From GWE2-42-39 sp963668595 (lineage in GTDB: Bacteria; Bacteroidota; Bacteroidia; Bacteroidales; Prolixibacteraceae): a stretch of DNA of 64,000 nucleotides. Position numbers and translations under genes: made by a program. This document shows positions 6,264-15,587 of the stretch, piece after piece; the stretch's first letter is position 1; every line of letters begins with the position of its first letter. The stretch is from NCBI GenBank assembly GCA_963668595.1, contig OY764876.1, positions 124,001 through 188,000 on the forward strand, given 5' to 3'. The notes under the pieces were generated by a model. That model did no database searches. It had not been told where the DNA came from and saw only the letters and a list, made by a program, of their open reading frames with translations.

Positions 6264-9200
6264 ATGAAAAAAAAGACAAAAAATTTTTCATGGATACCAA
6301 TTAGTCCATGGGGAAAAATGATGCGAGTTATGAAAGTTTTAATTATTTTATTAACTGTGGGCATGGTATCTTTTGCCTCAGGAAGTTATTCTCAGACAAA
6401 AAATTTTACTTTTCAGGTACGAAATGCAACTTTGCTGGATGTCTTTCAAAAAATCGAAGCACAATCAGATATTCAAATTGCTTACGACAATTCGGCGATT
6501 GACAACAACCGGAAAATCAGCTTGGATATAGAAGGCGAATCCGTTGAAAAAATTCTGGAAAAAGCACTTGAAAATACCGATTTGACCTTTCGCGTGATGG
6601 ATCGCTATGTGGTTATTTCGAAAAATACAGGATCTGTGTTGCAGCAGAATAACACAATTACCGGTAAAGTTACCGATTCGTCGGGAGCAACTTTGCCGGG
6701 AGTTTCAATTGTTGTGAAAAATACAACGAACGGAATTATCAGTGATTTTGAAGGGAAATACACCTTGCAAAATGTACCTGCCGATGCAGTCCTCGTTTTT
6801 TCATTTGTAGGAATGAAAACACAGGAAATTGCAATTGCCGGAAGTTTGGTGATTGATGTTGTGATGGATGAAGATGCAATAGGCATTGAAGAAGTGGTTG
6901 CAATTGGTTATGGTACACAGAAAAAGAAAGATTTAACTGGTTCAATTGTGCGCATGGAGATGGCAGGCAAAGAGCATGCCGCTACTACTGATCTTTCGCA
7001 GGCATTGCAGGGACATACTCCTGGCTTGAATGCATCAAGTGGTTCAAGTGCCGGTTCAACCGGAAGTCTTTCTATTCGTGGAAAAACTTCATTGTCAGCC
7101 AGCGATTATCCTTTAATTGTTCTGGACGGTATTATCTATAACGGAAGTACTGCCGACTTGAATATTAATGATATTCAGTCGATTGATATTTTGAAAGATG
7201 CAAGTGCTGCTGCTGTTTATGGCTCGAGATCAGCCAATGGTGTTTTGGTTATTACAACGAAACGAGGAGGATCGGGCAAACCCAAATTCAATTTTAATAC
7301 TTACTTCGGATTTCAGAATTTATCGAATACCGATCGCACCAATGTAATGGATGCAGAGCAGTACGCTGTTCGTTTGGTCGATTACTATTATCAGCAAAAT
7401 TTGTATGCATGGTATAAAAAGAGCCCTACGAGTGCCGATGAACGTCCGGTTCGTCCTGATGTGACAAATAAAGAACTGGTTGCTTCGTACCTTCGCACCG
7501 AAGAGGAACAAACAAATTACCTGAATGGCTACGAAGTAGATTGGGTGGATGAAGTTTTTCGCACATCTCCGATTCAATCGTATAGTTTGAGTGTTTCCGG
7601 AAAAACCGATCGTACAAACTATTACTTGTCGTCTTCATATTTGGATCAGGAAGGTATTTTGATGAATGATAAATTCAAGCGATTAACCTTTTTTGCCCGT
7701 TTCGAAAATAAAATTACGAATTGGTTGACTGTTGAGTTCGATCCGACATTTTCGCACCGCGATTATTCAGGTGTTAGTGCTTCTGCCAGCTATGCGCTTC
7801 AGGCAAGCCCTCTGGGAAATAAATTCGATGAATCGGGAAATTACCCTGTTTATATTGCCGGCGAGTCGTATAATTACCATCCTCTCGGAAATTTACTTAT
7901 AAAAGATAGCCAACCGCAGGACTATTTAAATATTGTTTTGAAAGGGAAAATTGATGTTCCTTGGGTGAAAGGACTTAAATATGAAGTGAACTACTCCAAG
8001 TCTTACACATTCGACCGGAATTCACGCTTCTATCCGACAACTGTTGCCGACGGCTCTAAAGTTGATGGTAGCGCGTATAAAAATAATACCGATGAGAAGA
8101 GCTGGTTGATGAATAATATTGTCACTTACGACCGGACTTTTGCCGATAAGCATAAACTTAATGTAACCTACTTGTATAGCCGCGAAAATCTGTATGGCGA
8201 AGGATTGTACATGTACGCATACGGTTTCAATAATGAAATCTTAGGCTACAATGCAATGGAAATGGCCGAGAATCAGGAAACTTCGACATCCGCATACGAA
8301 GAAAATACTCTTTCCTACATGGGAAGAATCAATTACAGCTACAACAACCGCTATTTGCTTACTGCAACCATTCGTCGGGACGGTTTCTCAGGATTTGGTT
8401 CGAACAAAAAGTTCGGTAATTTCCCTTCTCTGTCATTAGGCTGGGTTATTTCTGATGAATCTTTTATGGACAGAGCTAAATGGTTAGACTTTATGAAACT
8501 ACGTGTTTCGTATGGGGTAAACGGAAACCAGGGAATTGGACGTTATGCCAGTCAATCGAAAATGGATAATACCACAACTGTTTTCAATGGCTCAACAGCA
8601 GTTGGTTTGTATGCCAGTTCGTTAGGAAATGCCGATTTAGGATGGGAAAGAACAGCATCGTTTAATGTTGGTATCGACTTTAGTGTGCTCGATAATCGTA
8701 TTTCGGGTAACATTGATGCCTACAAGGCAAAAACAACCGATGTTTTGGTGCAACGATCAATTCCTAGAATGACCGGAAACTCGAGCGTTTGGACAAATAT
8801 TGGCGGAATTGATAACAAGGGGATTGAGGTAAGTCTTTCATCCGAAAATATCCGGACTCACGATTTTAAATGGAAAACAGATTTTGCATTTTCTTTAATC
8901 CGAAATGAAATCACCAAACTGTATGATGATGTAACGGAAGATACCGGAAATAGTTGGTTCGTCGGACATTCCATTAATTCGTTGTATGGTTATGTGAATG
9001 ATGGAGTTTGGCAGGAAGAAGATTTGTTCAATGGTACCATCATGACTGATTATTATCCTGGTCAGTTTAAAGTTCGGGACTTGGATAAAGACGGATCAAT
9101 AACTGCTGAAAAAGACCGGAAAATTTTGGGTACATCGGATCCGAATTACCGCATTAGTATGAATAATACTTTTAGCTACAAAAACTTTTCACTTTCATTC

Positions 9201-9596
9201 TTCTTAAATTCAATACAGGGAGGAAACAATTATTACCTGGCAGGTAATACGGGTGCTGTTGTGGCCGGAGCAACCGACGACGCATATCGTCTGAATCGCA
9301 CAGCAGTGAGAGATTACTGGAGACCTGACCGTCCGGTAAATGATGCTCCGGGTATCTATTATAATCCGAAGAGAAATCCGGGGGTATATCAGAGTAAAAG
9401 CTTTGTTCGCCTGCAAGATGTTTCGTTGGCTTATACATTCAGCAATCGGGTGCTATCAAAATTGAAAGTGGAGAATCTGAAAGTATATTTAAGTGGAAAG
9501 AACCTTTATACGTGGACAAAATGGTCAGGATGGGATCCTGAAACAGGAAACCCAATGATGAGAAGTATTATCGGTGGTGTAAATATCAGCTTTTAA
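6264..9596 (+). CDS. SusC/RagA-like TonB-dependent receptor with STN domain (PUL1)
   Basis: An outer-membrane glycan importer of 1110 residues. Order of parts: long N-terminal extension and signal segment (about 1-44), STN domain (about 47-120, FTFQVRNATLLDVFQKIEAQ) for signalling to FecR, carboxypeptidase-regulatory-like domain (about 131-205, ITGKVTDSSGATLPGVSI), and TonB box region with plug (about 210-335, EEVVAIGYGTQKKKDLTGS and LIVLDGIIYNG). A 22-strand barrel ends in the aromatic-terminal VNISF. The STN domain ties it to the adjacent FecR/sigma pair. A SusD partner follows after 58 bases. The start at 6264 is kept because the same basic N-terminal extension occurs in the PUL4 homologue. 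Confidence 0.95.
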   Translation: MKKKTKNFSWIPISPWGKMMRVMKVLIILLTVGMVSFASGSYSQTKNFTFQVRNATLLDVFQKIEAQSDIQIAYDNSAIDNNRKISLDIEGESVEKILEKALENTDLTFRVMDRYVVISKNTGSVLQQNNTITGKVTDSSGATLPGVSIVVKNTTNGIISDFEGKYTLQNVPADAVLVFSFVGMKTQEIAIAGSLVIDVVMDEDAIGIEEVVAIGYGTQKKKDLTGSIVRMEMAGKEHAATTDLSQALQGHTPGLNASSGSSAGSTGSLSIRGKTSLSASDYPLIVLDGIIYNGSTADLNINDIQSIDILKDASAAAVYGSRSANGVLVITTKRGGSGKPKFNFNTYFGFQNLSNTDRTNVMDAEQYAVRLVDYYYQQNLYAWYKKSPTSADERPVRPDVTNKELVASYLRTEEEQTNYLNGYEVDWVDEVFRTSPIQSYSLSVSGKTDRTNYYLSSSYLDQEGILMNDKFKRLTFFARFENKITNWLTVEFDPTFSHRDYSGVSASASYALQASPLGNKFDESGNYPVYIAGESYNYHPLGNLLIKDSQPQDYLNIVLKGKIDVPWVKGLKYEVNYSKSYTFDRNSRFYPTTVADGSKVDGSAYKNNTDEKSWLMNNIVTYDRTFADKHKLNVTYLYSRENLYGEGLYMYAYGFNNEILGYNAMEMAENQETSTSAYEENTLSYMGRINYSYNNRYLLTATIRRDGFSGFGSNKKFGNFPSLSLGWVISDESFMDRAKWLDFMKLRVSYGVNGNQGIGRYASQSKMDNTTTVFNGSTAVGLYASSLGNADLGWERTASFNVGIDFSVLDNRISGNIDAYKAKTTDVLVQRSIPRMTGNSSVWTNIGGIDNKGIEVSLSSENIRTHDFKWKTDFAFSLIRNEITKLYDDVTEDTGNSWFVGHSINSLYGYVNDGVWQEEDLFNGTIMTDYYPGQFKVRDLDKDGSITAEKDRKILGTSDPNYRISMNNTFSYKNFSLSFFLNSIQGGNNYYLAGNTGAVVAGATDDAYRLNRTAVRDYWRPDRPVNDAPGIYYNPKRNPGVYQSKSFVRLQDVSLAYTFSNRVLSKLKVENLKVYLSGKNLYTWTKWSGWDPETGNPMMRSIIGGVNISF

Positions 9597-9654
9597 TCCA
9601 TGAGTTATTTTTTATTTAAAGATGAATCTATTGATAATATAAAAAAACAATACA

Positions 9655-11355
9655 ATGAATAGTCTAATTTTAATTCGAAAATATATAGGAAAAGGTATCA
9701 TTTGGGGGTTTTTAGCCCTGGGGATATATTCGTGTGATGATAGCGTTTTGGATGAAACTCCGATTGACTTTATCTCTAGCTCAAATGCGTTTGCTTCTCC
9801 CGAAGATGTAGGTATGGGAGTCGTTGGTCTTTACAGTTTATCCCGTGACTGGTATTCGGCAGTAAACGAAAAATACATGTTCGTTTATGTTGCGCTCGGA
9901 ACCGACGAAGCATATTATGGCGAAGATCCTGCCGGTGGTTATATGAGTAACTGGGATACAGATATTACACCAACGGGTTCTCTTCCAAAAGACTACTGGA
10001 CCAAAGCTTTTGATTTGGTATATCAGGCCAACACTGTTATTGCCGGAATTGAAAGCATGGAATGGGTAAAAGAAGACCGGAAAAATCAATATTTGGCAGA
10101 AGCTCGTTTTTTCCGTGCATTCAGCTATCGTATTTTGGTAACTCTTTTTGGCGATATTCCATTAATTACAGAGCCAATCACAACAGCAAAAACTGATTTT
10201 GTGAGAGATCCAAAAGAAGATATTTACAAATTGATGGAGGCAGATTTTGCTTTTGCTGCTGCAAACTTGCCAATAAGAGGGAAAGAAGCTACAGTAGGCC
10301 GATTAACACAAGGTGCCGCCTGGCACATGTTAAGCGAGACATATCTGGCTCAAAATAAATACCAACAAGCCGTAGATGCTGCTTCTCATGTTATCAACGA
10401 TTATGGATATGCTTTAATGCGGCAGCGTTTTGGCTCTCAGCCTAATCTTTTTGGAAGCGAAAATGTGTATTTCGACCTTTTTACCAAAGAGAATCAAAAC
10501 TTGGGTACCAATACCGAAGGAATCTGGGTTATTCAGAATGATCCGGATGTTACTGGTGGCGGTTTTTATGCCGGGGAGCGTGGCTTTGGTTGTGCCTATT
10601 ACCGTCTTGGAAATACTCCTGATGGCTATAAAGCTTTTGTGGGGGATCTTTACGACGGTGCTTATACTGGTTACAGCGATACTTTGGGACGTCCGGTTGC
10701 ATGGGTTCGGCCTACAAATTATACTGCATACGATATTTGGAAGGGTGACTGGAATAACGATTTCCGAAACTCTGAGGCTTGTATAAAAAGGAATTACTAT
10801 TTCAATAACCCAAGTTCGGCTTACGACGGAATGAAAATTGAATGGAGCTTTTACTCTTCACGCTCAAGTGCGTTGAAAGATACCACTCAATATTTGTATC
10901 CATATTTCATGAAAGCGGCTGCTCCATGCGATCATTATACCGATATGTCGAGAGCCGGAGGTGGTGTTAATCATAAAGATGTATATGCAATTCGTATGGC
11001 AGAAACCTATTTGCTGAGAGCAGAAGCCTATCTGGGGCTTGGCGAAACAGCGAAAGCTGCTGCGGACATTAATCAGGTAAGAAGCCGTTCTAATGCAACT
11101 CCTGTATCGGCAAGCAATGTTACCATTGATTACATTTTGGATGAAAGAGCACGCGAACTTTACACCGAAGAATGGCGATTATTAACACTCATGCGTTTGG
11201 GAAAACTGGTTGATCGGGTACGGAAATACAACGATAATCCAGGAAATCCAGGTTTGAGTATTCAGGATTACCACAATTTATGGCCTATTCCTCAAACAGA
11301 AATCGATTTAAATACCGGAGCTGTATTGGAACAAAATCCAGGTTATTCAGAATAA
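9655..11355 (+). CDS. SusD/RagB-like glycan-binding outer-membrane lipoprotein (PUL1)
   Basis: A 566-residue surface lipoprotein forming the lid on the SusC barrel. Signal peptide with lipidation Cys27 (GIYSC). The SusD architecture is visible: an N-terminal TPR-like helical region (AEARFFRAFSYRILVTLFGDIPLI at about 148-171), a variable middle that carries the glycan site, and the C-terminal RagB signature (MAETYLLRAEAYLGLG, INQVRSRSNATP, LDERARELYTEEWR). The end is the usual LEQNPGYSE tail. Translation starts 58 bases after susC and a terminator follows at 11379, so sigma-fecR-susC-susD is closed off from the hydrolase genes downstream. Confidence 0.93.
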   Translation: MNSLILIRKYIGKGIIWGFLALGIYSCDDSVLDETPIDFISSSNAFASPEDVGMGVVGLYSLSRDWYSAVNEKYMFVYVALGTDEAYYGEDPAGGYMSNWDTDITPTGSLPKDYWTKAFDLVYQANTVIAGIESMEWVKEDRKNQYLAEARFFRAFSYRILVTLFGDIPLITEPITTAKTDFVRDPKEDIYKLMEADFAFAAANLPIRGKEATVGRLTQGAAWHMLSETYLAQNKYQQAVDAASHVINDYGYALMRQRFGSQPNLFGSENVYFDLFTKENQNLGTNTEGIWVIQNDPDVTGGGFYAGERGFGCAYYRLGNTPDGYKAFVGDLYDGAYTGYSDTLGRPVAWVRPTNYTAYDIWKGDWNNDFRNSEACIKRNYYFNNPSSAYDGMKIEWSFYSSRSSALKDTTQYLYPYFMKAAAPCDHYTDMSRAGGGVNHKDVYAIRMAETYLLRAEAYLGLGETAKAAADINQVRSRSNATPVSASNVTIDYILDERARELYTEEWRLLTLMRLGKLVDRVRKYNDNPGNPGLSIQDYHNLWPIPQTEIDLNTGAVLEQNPGYSE

Positions 11356-11378
11356 AAAATTAAAGCTATTTGCCTTGG

Positions 11379-11417
11379 TAGCCTATTCGTTGATTTCTTC
11401 AACGGGTAGGCTATTTT
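11379..11417 (+). terminator. Intrinsic terminator after PUL1 susD
   Basis: A 15-base stem (11379-11393 with 11399-11413, two wobble or mismatched positions), five-base loop, followed by a T-run. It ends the susCD transcript. Confidence 0.85.
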
Positions 11418-11476
11418 TATGCTGAATCAGATTGTTTTCTGTGATATGACGGGAATATATGAAGGTGTGTTTCATT

Positions 11477-11507
11477 TTTGTGCTGATTAAAAAAATGTCT
11501 ATCTTGC
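11477..11507 (+). promoter_or_regulatory. Probable promoter of the GH5-GH43 genes with long leader
   Basis: TTTG at 11477-11480, 19-base spacer, TATCTTGC at 11500-11507, which resembles the -33/-7 promoter with one T missing from the -7 box. It lies in the 390-base gap 11356-11745. The rest of the gap contains only the susD terminator and about 230 bases of would-be 5' leader before the GH5-like gene, where I see no open frame of note. Confidence 0.4.
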
Positions 11508-11745
11508 ATTCCGTTAAATGAAACCAAACAACTTATTGCCAACCAGCGAGAAATTACTTTTTAGTTAATATACCGAACGGGCGCAATATGAATGATTTAT
11601 GAATGAGAGTTTTTCTTTCATTTATAATTATGTGGCGATTTTTTCTGTAGCTGTAGCTTGAAAAGACTGGGCGAAACTGCGTTAAGAGTTCTGTCTGGTT
11701 TCATTCATTTTATTGATGACGTATTAACACATAATAAATAACCCA

Positions 11746-12831
11746 ATGAGAAAACAAATTTATCTGTTTGCTCTGCTTGGTCTGTTTTTCTTTGCAGCCT
11801 GTCAGAATGCAAATAAAAAAGTTGAAACCGAAGAGGTAGTGAGCACCAAGTGGACAAAAGAACAGGCCGAAGCCTGGGCAAAGGAAAACGGATGGTTGAG
11901 AGGGTCTAATTTCAACCCAAGTACCGCCATCAATCAGTTGGAAACATGGCAAGCTGAGTCATTCGACACAGTAACCATTGATCGTGAATTAGGATGGGCT
12001 GAAGGAATTGGCATGAATGCAATGCGTGTTTACCTCCATCACCTTGCCTGGGAAGTTGACAAGGATGGATTCAAAGGTCGCATGAATAAATATCTGGAAA
12101 TTGCCGATAGTCATGGTATTAAAACCATTTTTGTTTTCTTCGACGACTGCTGGAATCCAACATATCAGGCCGGTAAACAACCCGATCCGAAACCAGGAGT
12201 GCACAACTCTGGTTGGGTGCGCGATCCGGGAGACTTGTTGTTTCAGGATTCAACCCTGATTAATACTTTGGAATTGTACGTGAAAGATGTGCTGACCACA
12301 TTTAAAGACGACAAACGTATTGCAATTTGGGATTTGTATAACGAACCGGGTAATTCGAAATATGGCAATCAATCGATGCCTTTGCTCAAAAAAGTATTCG
12401 AATGGGGATGGGAAGTTCGTCCATCTCAACCAATGTCTTCAGGCGTTTGGAATTTGGCATTGTCTGATCTGAATAAATTTCAGGTTGAAAATTCAGACAT
12501 TATCACTTACCACAATTACGAAGGACCGGAAAAACACCAGGCATGTATTGACACATTAAAAACGATTGGTCTTCCGATGGTTTGTACCGAATACATGGCT
12601 CGTCGCAATAACAGCTTGTTTACGAATATTATGCCTATTCTGAAAGAGCAAAATATTGGTGCAATAAACTGGGGATTGGTAGCCGGAAAATCGAATACCA
12701 AATATGCATGGGATGAACCGATTGCTGATGGCTCAGAGCCTCCGCTGTGGTTTCACGAAATTTTCAGACCTGACGGTTCTCCGTATAAACAGGAAGAAGT
12801 TGATTTAATTATGAGCCTGACCAAGAATTAA
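11746..12831 (+). CDS. GH5-like (clan A) endo-glycosidase lipoprotein
   Basis: A 361-residue lipoprotein (lipidation Cys19 in FFAAC), so probably surface or periplasm-facing. The sequence follows a clan GH-A (beta/alpha)8 barrel: MRVYLHHLAW (93-102), then IAIWDLYNEPG with acid/base Glu200, TYHNYEG (His256) near strand 6, and CTEYMAR with nucleophile Glu282. Such proteins are commonly annotated as cellulase-family or 1,4-beta-xylanase-like, but the family (GH5 or a relative) and bond cleaved cannot be decided by eye. It has its own promoter region and a terminator at 12839, and lies between the PUL1 susCD and a GH43 plus sulfatase, suggesting the same glycan target. Confidence 0.82.
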   Translation: MRKQIYLFALLGLFFFAACQNANKKVETEEVVSTKWTKEQAEAWAKENGWLRGSNFNPSTAINQLETWQAESFDTVTIDRELGWAEGIGMNAMRVYLHHLAWEVDKDGFKGRMNKYLEIADSHGIKTIFVFFDDCWNPTYQAGKQPDPKPGVHNSGWVRDPGDLLFQDSTLINTLELYVKDVLTTFKDDKRIAIWDLYNEPGNSKYGNQSMPLLKKVFEWGWEVRPSQPMSSGVWNLALSDLNKFQVENSDIITYHNYEGPEKHQACIDTLKTIGLPMVCTEYMARRNNSLFTNIMPILKEQNIGAINWGLVAGKSNTKYAWDEPIADGSEPPLWFHEIFRPDGSPYKQEEVDLIMSLTKN

Positions 12832-12838
12832 AAAATAG

Positions 12839-12883
12839 CAAAAGAGGGGATTGATATAAGAAGTGTCTCCTCTTTTGTTTTTT
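12839..12883 (+). terminator. Intrinsic terminator after GH5-like gene
   Basis: A 12-base stem (12839-12850 with 12866-12877, one G-U pair), 15-base loop, then six T. The GH43 gene starts only 22 bases later, so some read-through is likely. Confidence 0.8.
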
Positions 12884-12904
12884 CAGAACCCACAACTAAA
12901 AAAA

Positions 12905-13984
12905 ATGAAAAAAATCCAGGTTATACTGATGATGATATTGGGAACAGTATCGTTTGCTCAATGTAAAGAAAATGAATACCCCGCGGGTGACAATAACGAC
13001 ACCGATGATAAGTCAATGTTTACAAACCCGGTATGGAACGGAGCTGATCCGTGGATGGTGAAAAAAGACAATTATTACGTGTATTGCCGTTCGGTAAATA
13101 CACCCGCTCATTCAATTGCGGTACACAAGTCAACAAAACTAACCAGTTTAGGTGAGAAGAAAGTTATCTGGTCGGCTCCGGCTACCGGATGGAACCGATC
13201 ATGCATCTGGGCTCCCGAAATTCATTTCATTCAGGGACATTGGTATGTTTATGTTGCTGCTGGCGAATCGGGACCTCCATTTATTCATCAGCGAACAATG
13301 GTTTTGCGCTCGAAAACCGACGATGTTTTTAGCGAATACGAGGACATGGGACAGCTTTATACCGGTGATACACCCGAAATTGCGAATTCGAATATTTGGG
13401 CCATCGATATGACCGTGCTTGAACATAAAGGCAAATTGTATGCAATTTGGTCGGGCTGGAAAAAACAGGAAGAAACAGATAAAACTTCTCAGCACTTGTA
13501 TATCTGTGAGATGGAAAATCCATACACTTTAAAGGGAACTCGCAAATTATTGTCGTCTCCTGTTGAACGCTGGGAAACGGGCGGACCTTTGGATTTGAAT
13601 GAAGGTCCACAGATATTGAAAAATGGCGACAAAGTTTTTGTTGTTTATTCGTGCCGCGAGTCGTGGTTGGTCGAATACCGGTTGGGAATGCTTGAGCTGA
13701 TTAATCCGGATGGAGACATGACCGACCGCGCAAACTGGCGAAAATCAGGGCCGGTATTTCAGGGAACCGATCAGGTGTTGGGTGTTGGGCATTGCTCATT
13801 TGTAAAGTCGCCCGATGGAACTGAAGATTGGATCATTTATCATTCGAAAAAAACCAAAGATCCGGGTTGGGATCGTGATGTGCGGATGCAGCCATTTACC
13901 TGGAATGCCAATGGAACTCCAAATTTTGGCAAACCTATTCCTGCCGGACAGAAAATAAAATTGCCAGCCGGACAAAGCAAGTAA
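12905..13984 (+). CDS. Glycoside hydrolase family 43 lipoprotein
   Basis: A 359-residue five-bladed beta-propeller glycosidase. Signal peptide with Cys20 (SFAQC) as probable lipidation site. GH43 catalytic residues can be placed: general base Asp48 (NGADPW), pKa-modulating Asp168 (WAIDMTV), and general acid Glu233 (LNEGPQ). The blade-end motifs WAPEIHF (102-108) and GVGHCSF (293-299) are also present. The family removes arabinofuranose, xylose or galactose units from plant or algal polysaccharides; the substrate is not decidable here. The frame is open 14 codons upstream, but the ATG at 12905 begins the signal peptide and lies beyond the preceding terminator. The sulfatase gene follows after 23 bases. 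Confidence 0.88.
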   Translation: MKKIQVILMMILGTVSFAQCKENEYPAGDNNDTDDKSMFTNPVWNGADPWMVKKDNYYVYCRSVNTPAHSIAVHKSTKLTSLGEKKVIWSAPATGWNRSCIWAPEIHFIQGHWYVYVAAGESGPPFIHQRTMVLRSKTDDVFSEYEDMGQLYTGDTPEIANSNIWAIDMTVLEHKGKLYAIWSGWKKQEETDKTSQHLYICEMENPYTLKGTRKLLSSPVERWETGGPLDLNEGPQILKNGDKVFVVYSCRESWLVEYRLGMLELINPDGDMTDRANWRKSGPVFQGTDQVLGVGHCSFVKSPDGTEDWIIYHSKKTKDPGWDRDVRMQPFTWNANGTPNFGKPIPAGQKIKLPAGQSK

Positions 13985-14007
13985 TCAACCATAAATAGTT
14001 GAATGAA

Positions 14008-15456
14008 ATGAAAAATTACGTTTCGAAAATAGGTTTGGTTGCATTGTCAATTGTTTCAGTTGTTGCCACCGGAGCCGAACGAAAAGATAGCAAAAAAGCA
14101 TCTCCTGTAAATATTGTTTTGTTTGTTGCCGACGACCTCGGCTCGACGGATCTTGGCGCTTATGGAAATACGGTAGTCAGAACCCCTAATCTCGACCACT
14201 TGGCTAGTCAGTCACTCGTGTTTACCGATGCATTTGCCAGTTCGCCAACCTGCTCGCCTTCGCGGGCATCAATTCACACGGGCTTGTATCCTTTTCGGAG
14301 CGGAGCGCATGCAAATCATCATGGTGTACGGCAGACCGTAAAAACATTACCTGCTTATTTGAATGAACTGGGCTACAAAGTTGGTTTTGCGGGGAAATTG
14401 CATATTGGGCCAATGGATATTTATCCGTTTGAAATGATTCATAACACTAATGTTCCGGAAGCGGGACACGAAAAAGATGGGGTGTTGTGGACCGACCTGG
14501 ACATGGGACCGGTTGATCAATGGTTAGGTGATGCATCGAAAGCAGAGAAACCTTTTATGTTGGTTGTAAACGATCATAGTCCGCATGTAATGTGGCCCGA
14601 AAAGCCGGAATATGATTATACTTCTGTTGATATTCCTCCAATTCATATCGATACCAAAGACACTCGTGTTTCGCGTGCCCGCTATTATACCGACATTACT
14701 AAAATGGATTCGAATGTTGGAAAATTGCTTGAAAGTCTGGAGAAATATCAGTTAGATAAAAATACCATTATCATATTTACTGCAGATCAGGGGCCTCAAT
14801 GGGCTTTCGGGAAATGGAACTTGTACGATTACGGGATCAAAGTTCCGCTGATTATTCGTTGGCCTGGAGTTGTACAAGGAGGTTCGGATACACATACACT
14901 GGTTTCGTTGGTGGATATTGTTCCGACAGCAATTGAAATGGCAGGTGGCAATGCTCCCAAAGAACCGGAACAGATTGACGGACGTAGTTTGGTTCCATTT
15001 CTGAAAGGAGAGAAAGCTTCGCATCGTGATGTCGTATTCGGAAGTCATACTGGCGATGGAGCTATTAATCAGGCTCCAATGCGGATGATTCGAACCAGCA
15101 GGTATAAATATATTCTGAATCTGGCACCTTCGGTTTTGTACAATACACATATTAATCTTGCAAAAGATCACGATGGTGGACGTCAGTATTGGCCCTCGTG
15201 GATTGAAAAATCTTTTTTTGATCAGCATGCGGCATCCGTTTTATGGAGATACCACAATCGCCCGGCAGAAGAATTGTATGATGTTTTGCGTGATCCCAAT
15301 GAGTTGTGTAATTTGGCATCCGATCCGTCTTGCACTAAAATAATGGAACAGTTCCGGCAGCAAATGACTGAATGGCGCACTCAGCAAGGCGATACCGAAA
15401 CCGGCGTTTATACTGAAACCGGAAAAGGCGGTGGATTGCAATATATTTTCAAATAA
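14008..15456 (+). CDS. Type I (formylglycine) sulfatase, exported
   Basis: A 482-residue alkaline-phosphatase-superfamily sulfatase with a signal peptide (about 1-23). Metal ligands ADD at 41-43 and the maturation motif CSPSR at 82-86 are present; Cys82 would be oxidised to formylglycine. Later conserved pieces are GKLHIG, NDHSPH, FTADQGP and KWNLYDYGIKVPLIIRWPG, which resemble the N-sulfoglucosamine-sulfohydrolase-like branch. It should remove sulfate esters from the glycan handled by PUL1. No sulfatase-maturating enzyme is encoded in the window. A TTG at 13999 precedes in frame, but the ATG at 14008 starts the signal peptide directly. A bidirectional-looking terminator follows. Confidence 0.9.
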   Translation: MKNYVSKIGLVALSIVSVVATGAERKDSKKASPVNIVLFVADDLGSTDLGAYGNTVVRTPNLDHLASQSLVFTDAFASSPTCSPSRASIHTGLYPFRSGAHANHHGVRQTVKTLPAYLNELGYKVGFAGKLHIGPMDIYPFEMIHNTNVPEAGHEKDGVLWTDLDMGPVDQWLGDASKAEKPFMLVVNDHSPHVMWPEKPEYDYTSVDIPPIHIDTKDTRVSRARYYTDITKMDSNVGKLLESLEKYQLDKNTIIIFTADQGPQWAFGKWNLYDYGIKVPLIIRWPGVVQGGSDTHTLVSLVDIVPTAIEMAGGNAPKEPEQIDGRSLVPFLKGEKASHRDVVFGSHTGDGAINQAPMRMIRTSRYKYILNLAPSVLYNTHINLAKDHDGGRQYWPSWIEKSFFDQHAASVLWRYHNRPAEELYDVLRDPNELCNLASDPSCTKIMEQFRQQMTEWRTQQGDTETGVYTETGKGGGLQYIFK

Positions 15457-15493
15457 TACTGGTTTTAGCTGCTAGCTATTTCTCTTGAAAAAT

Positions 15494-15534
15494 AAAATCC
15501 GGTTCTGAAATTTCTTCTGAACCGGATTTTTTTT
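15494..15534 (+). terminator. Intrinsic terminator between convergent sulfatase and ABC operon
   Basis: A 12-base perfect stem (15494-15505 with 15519-15530), 13-base loop, followed by four more T. On the other strand the stem is followed by TTATT, so it may also serve the convergent gldG-like gene. Confidence 0.85.
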
Positions 15535-15587
15535 GATACAAATTGAACTGTATATAGGGTTTCCCCCTTTTATGCCGATTGATTTTT

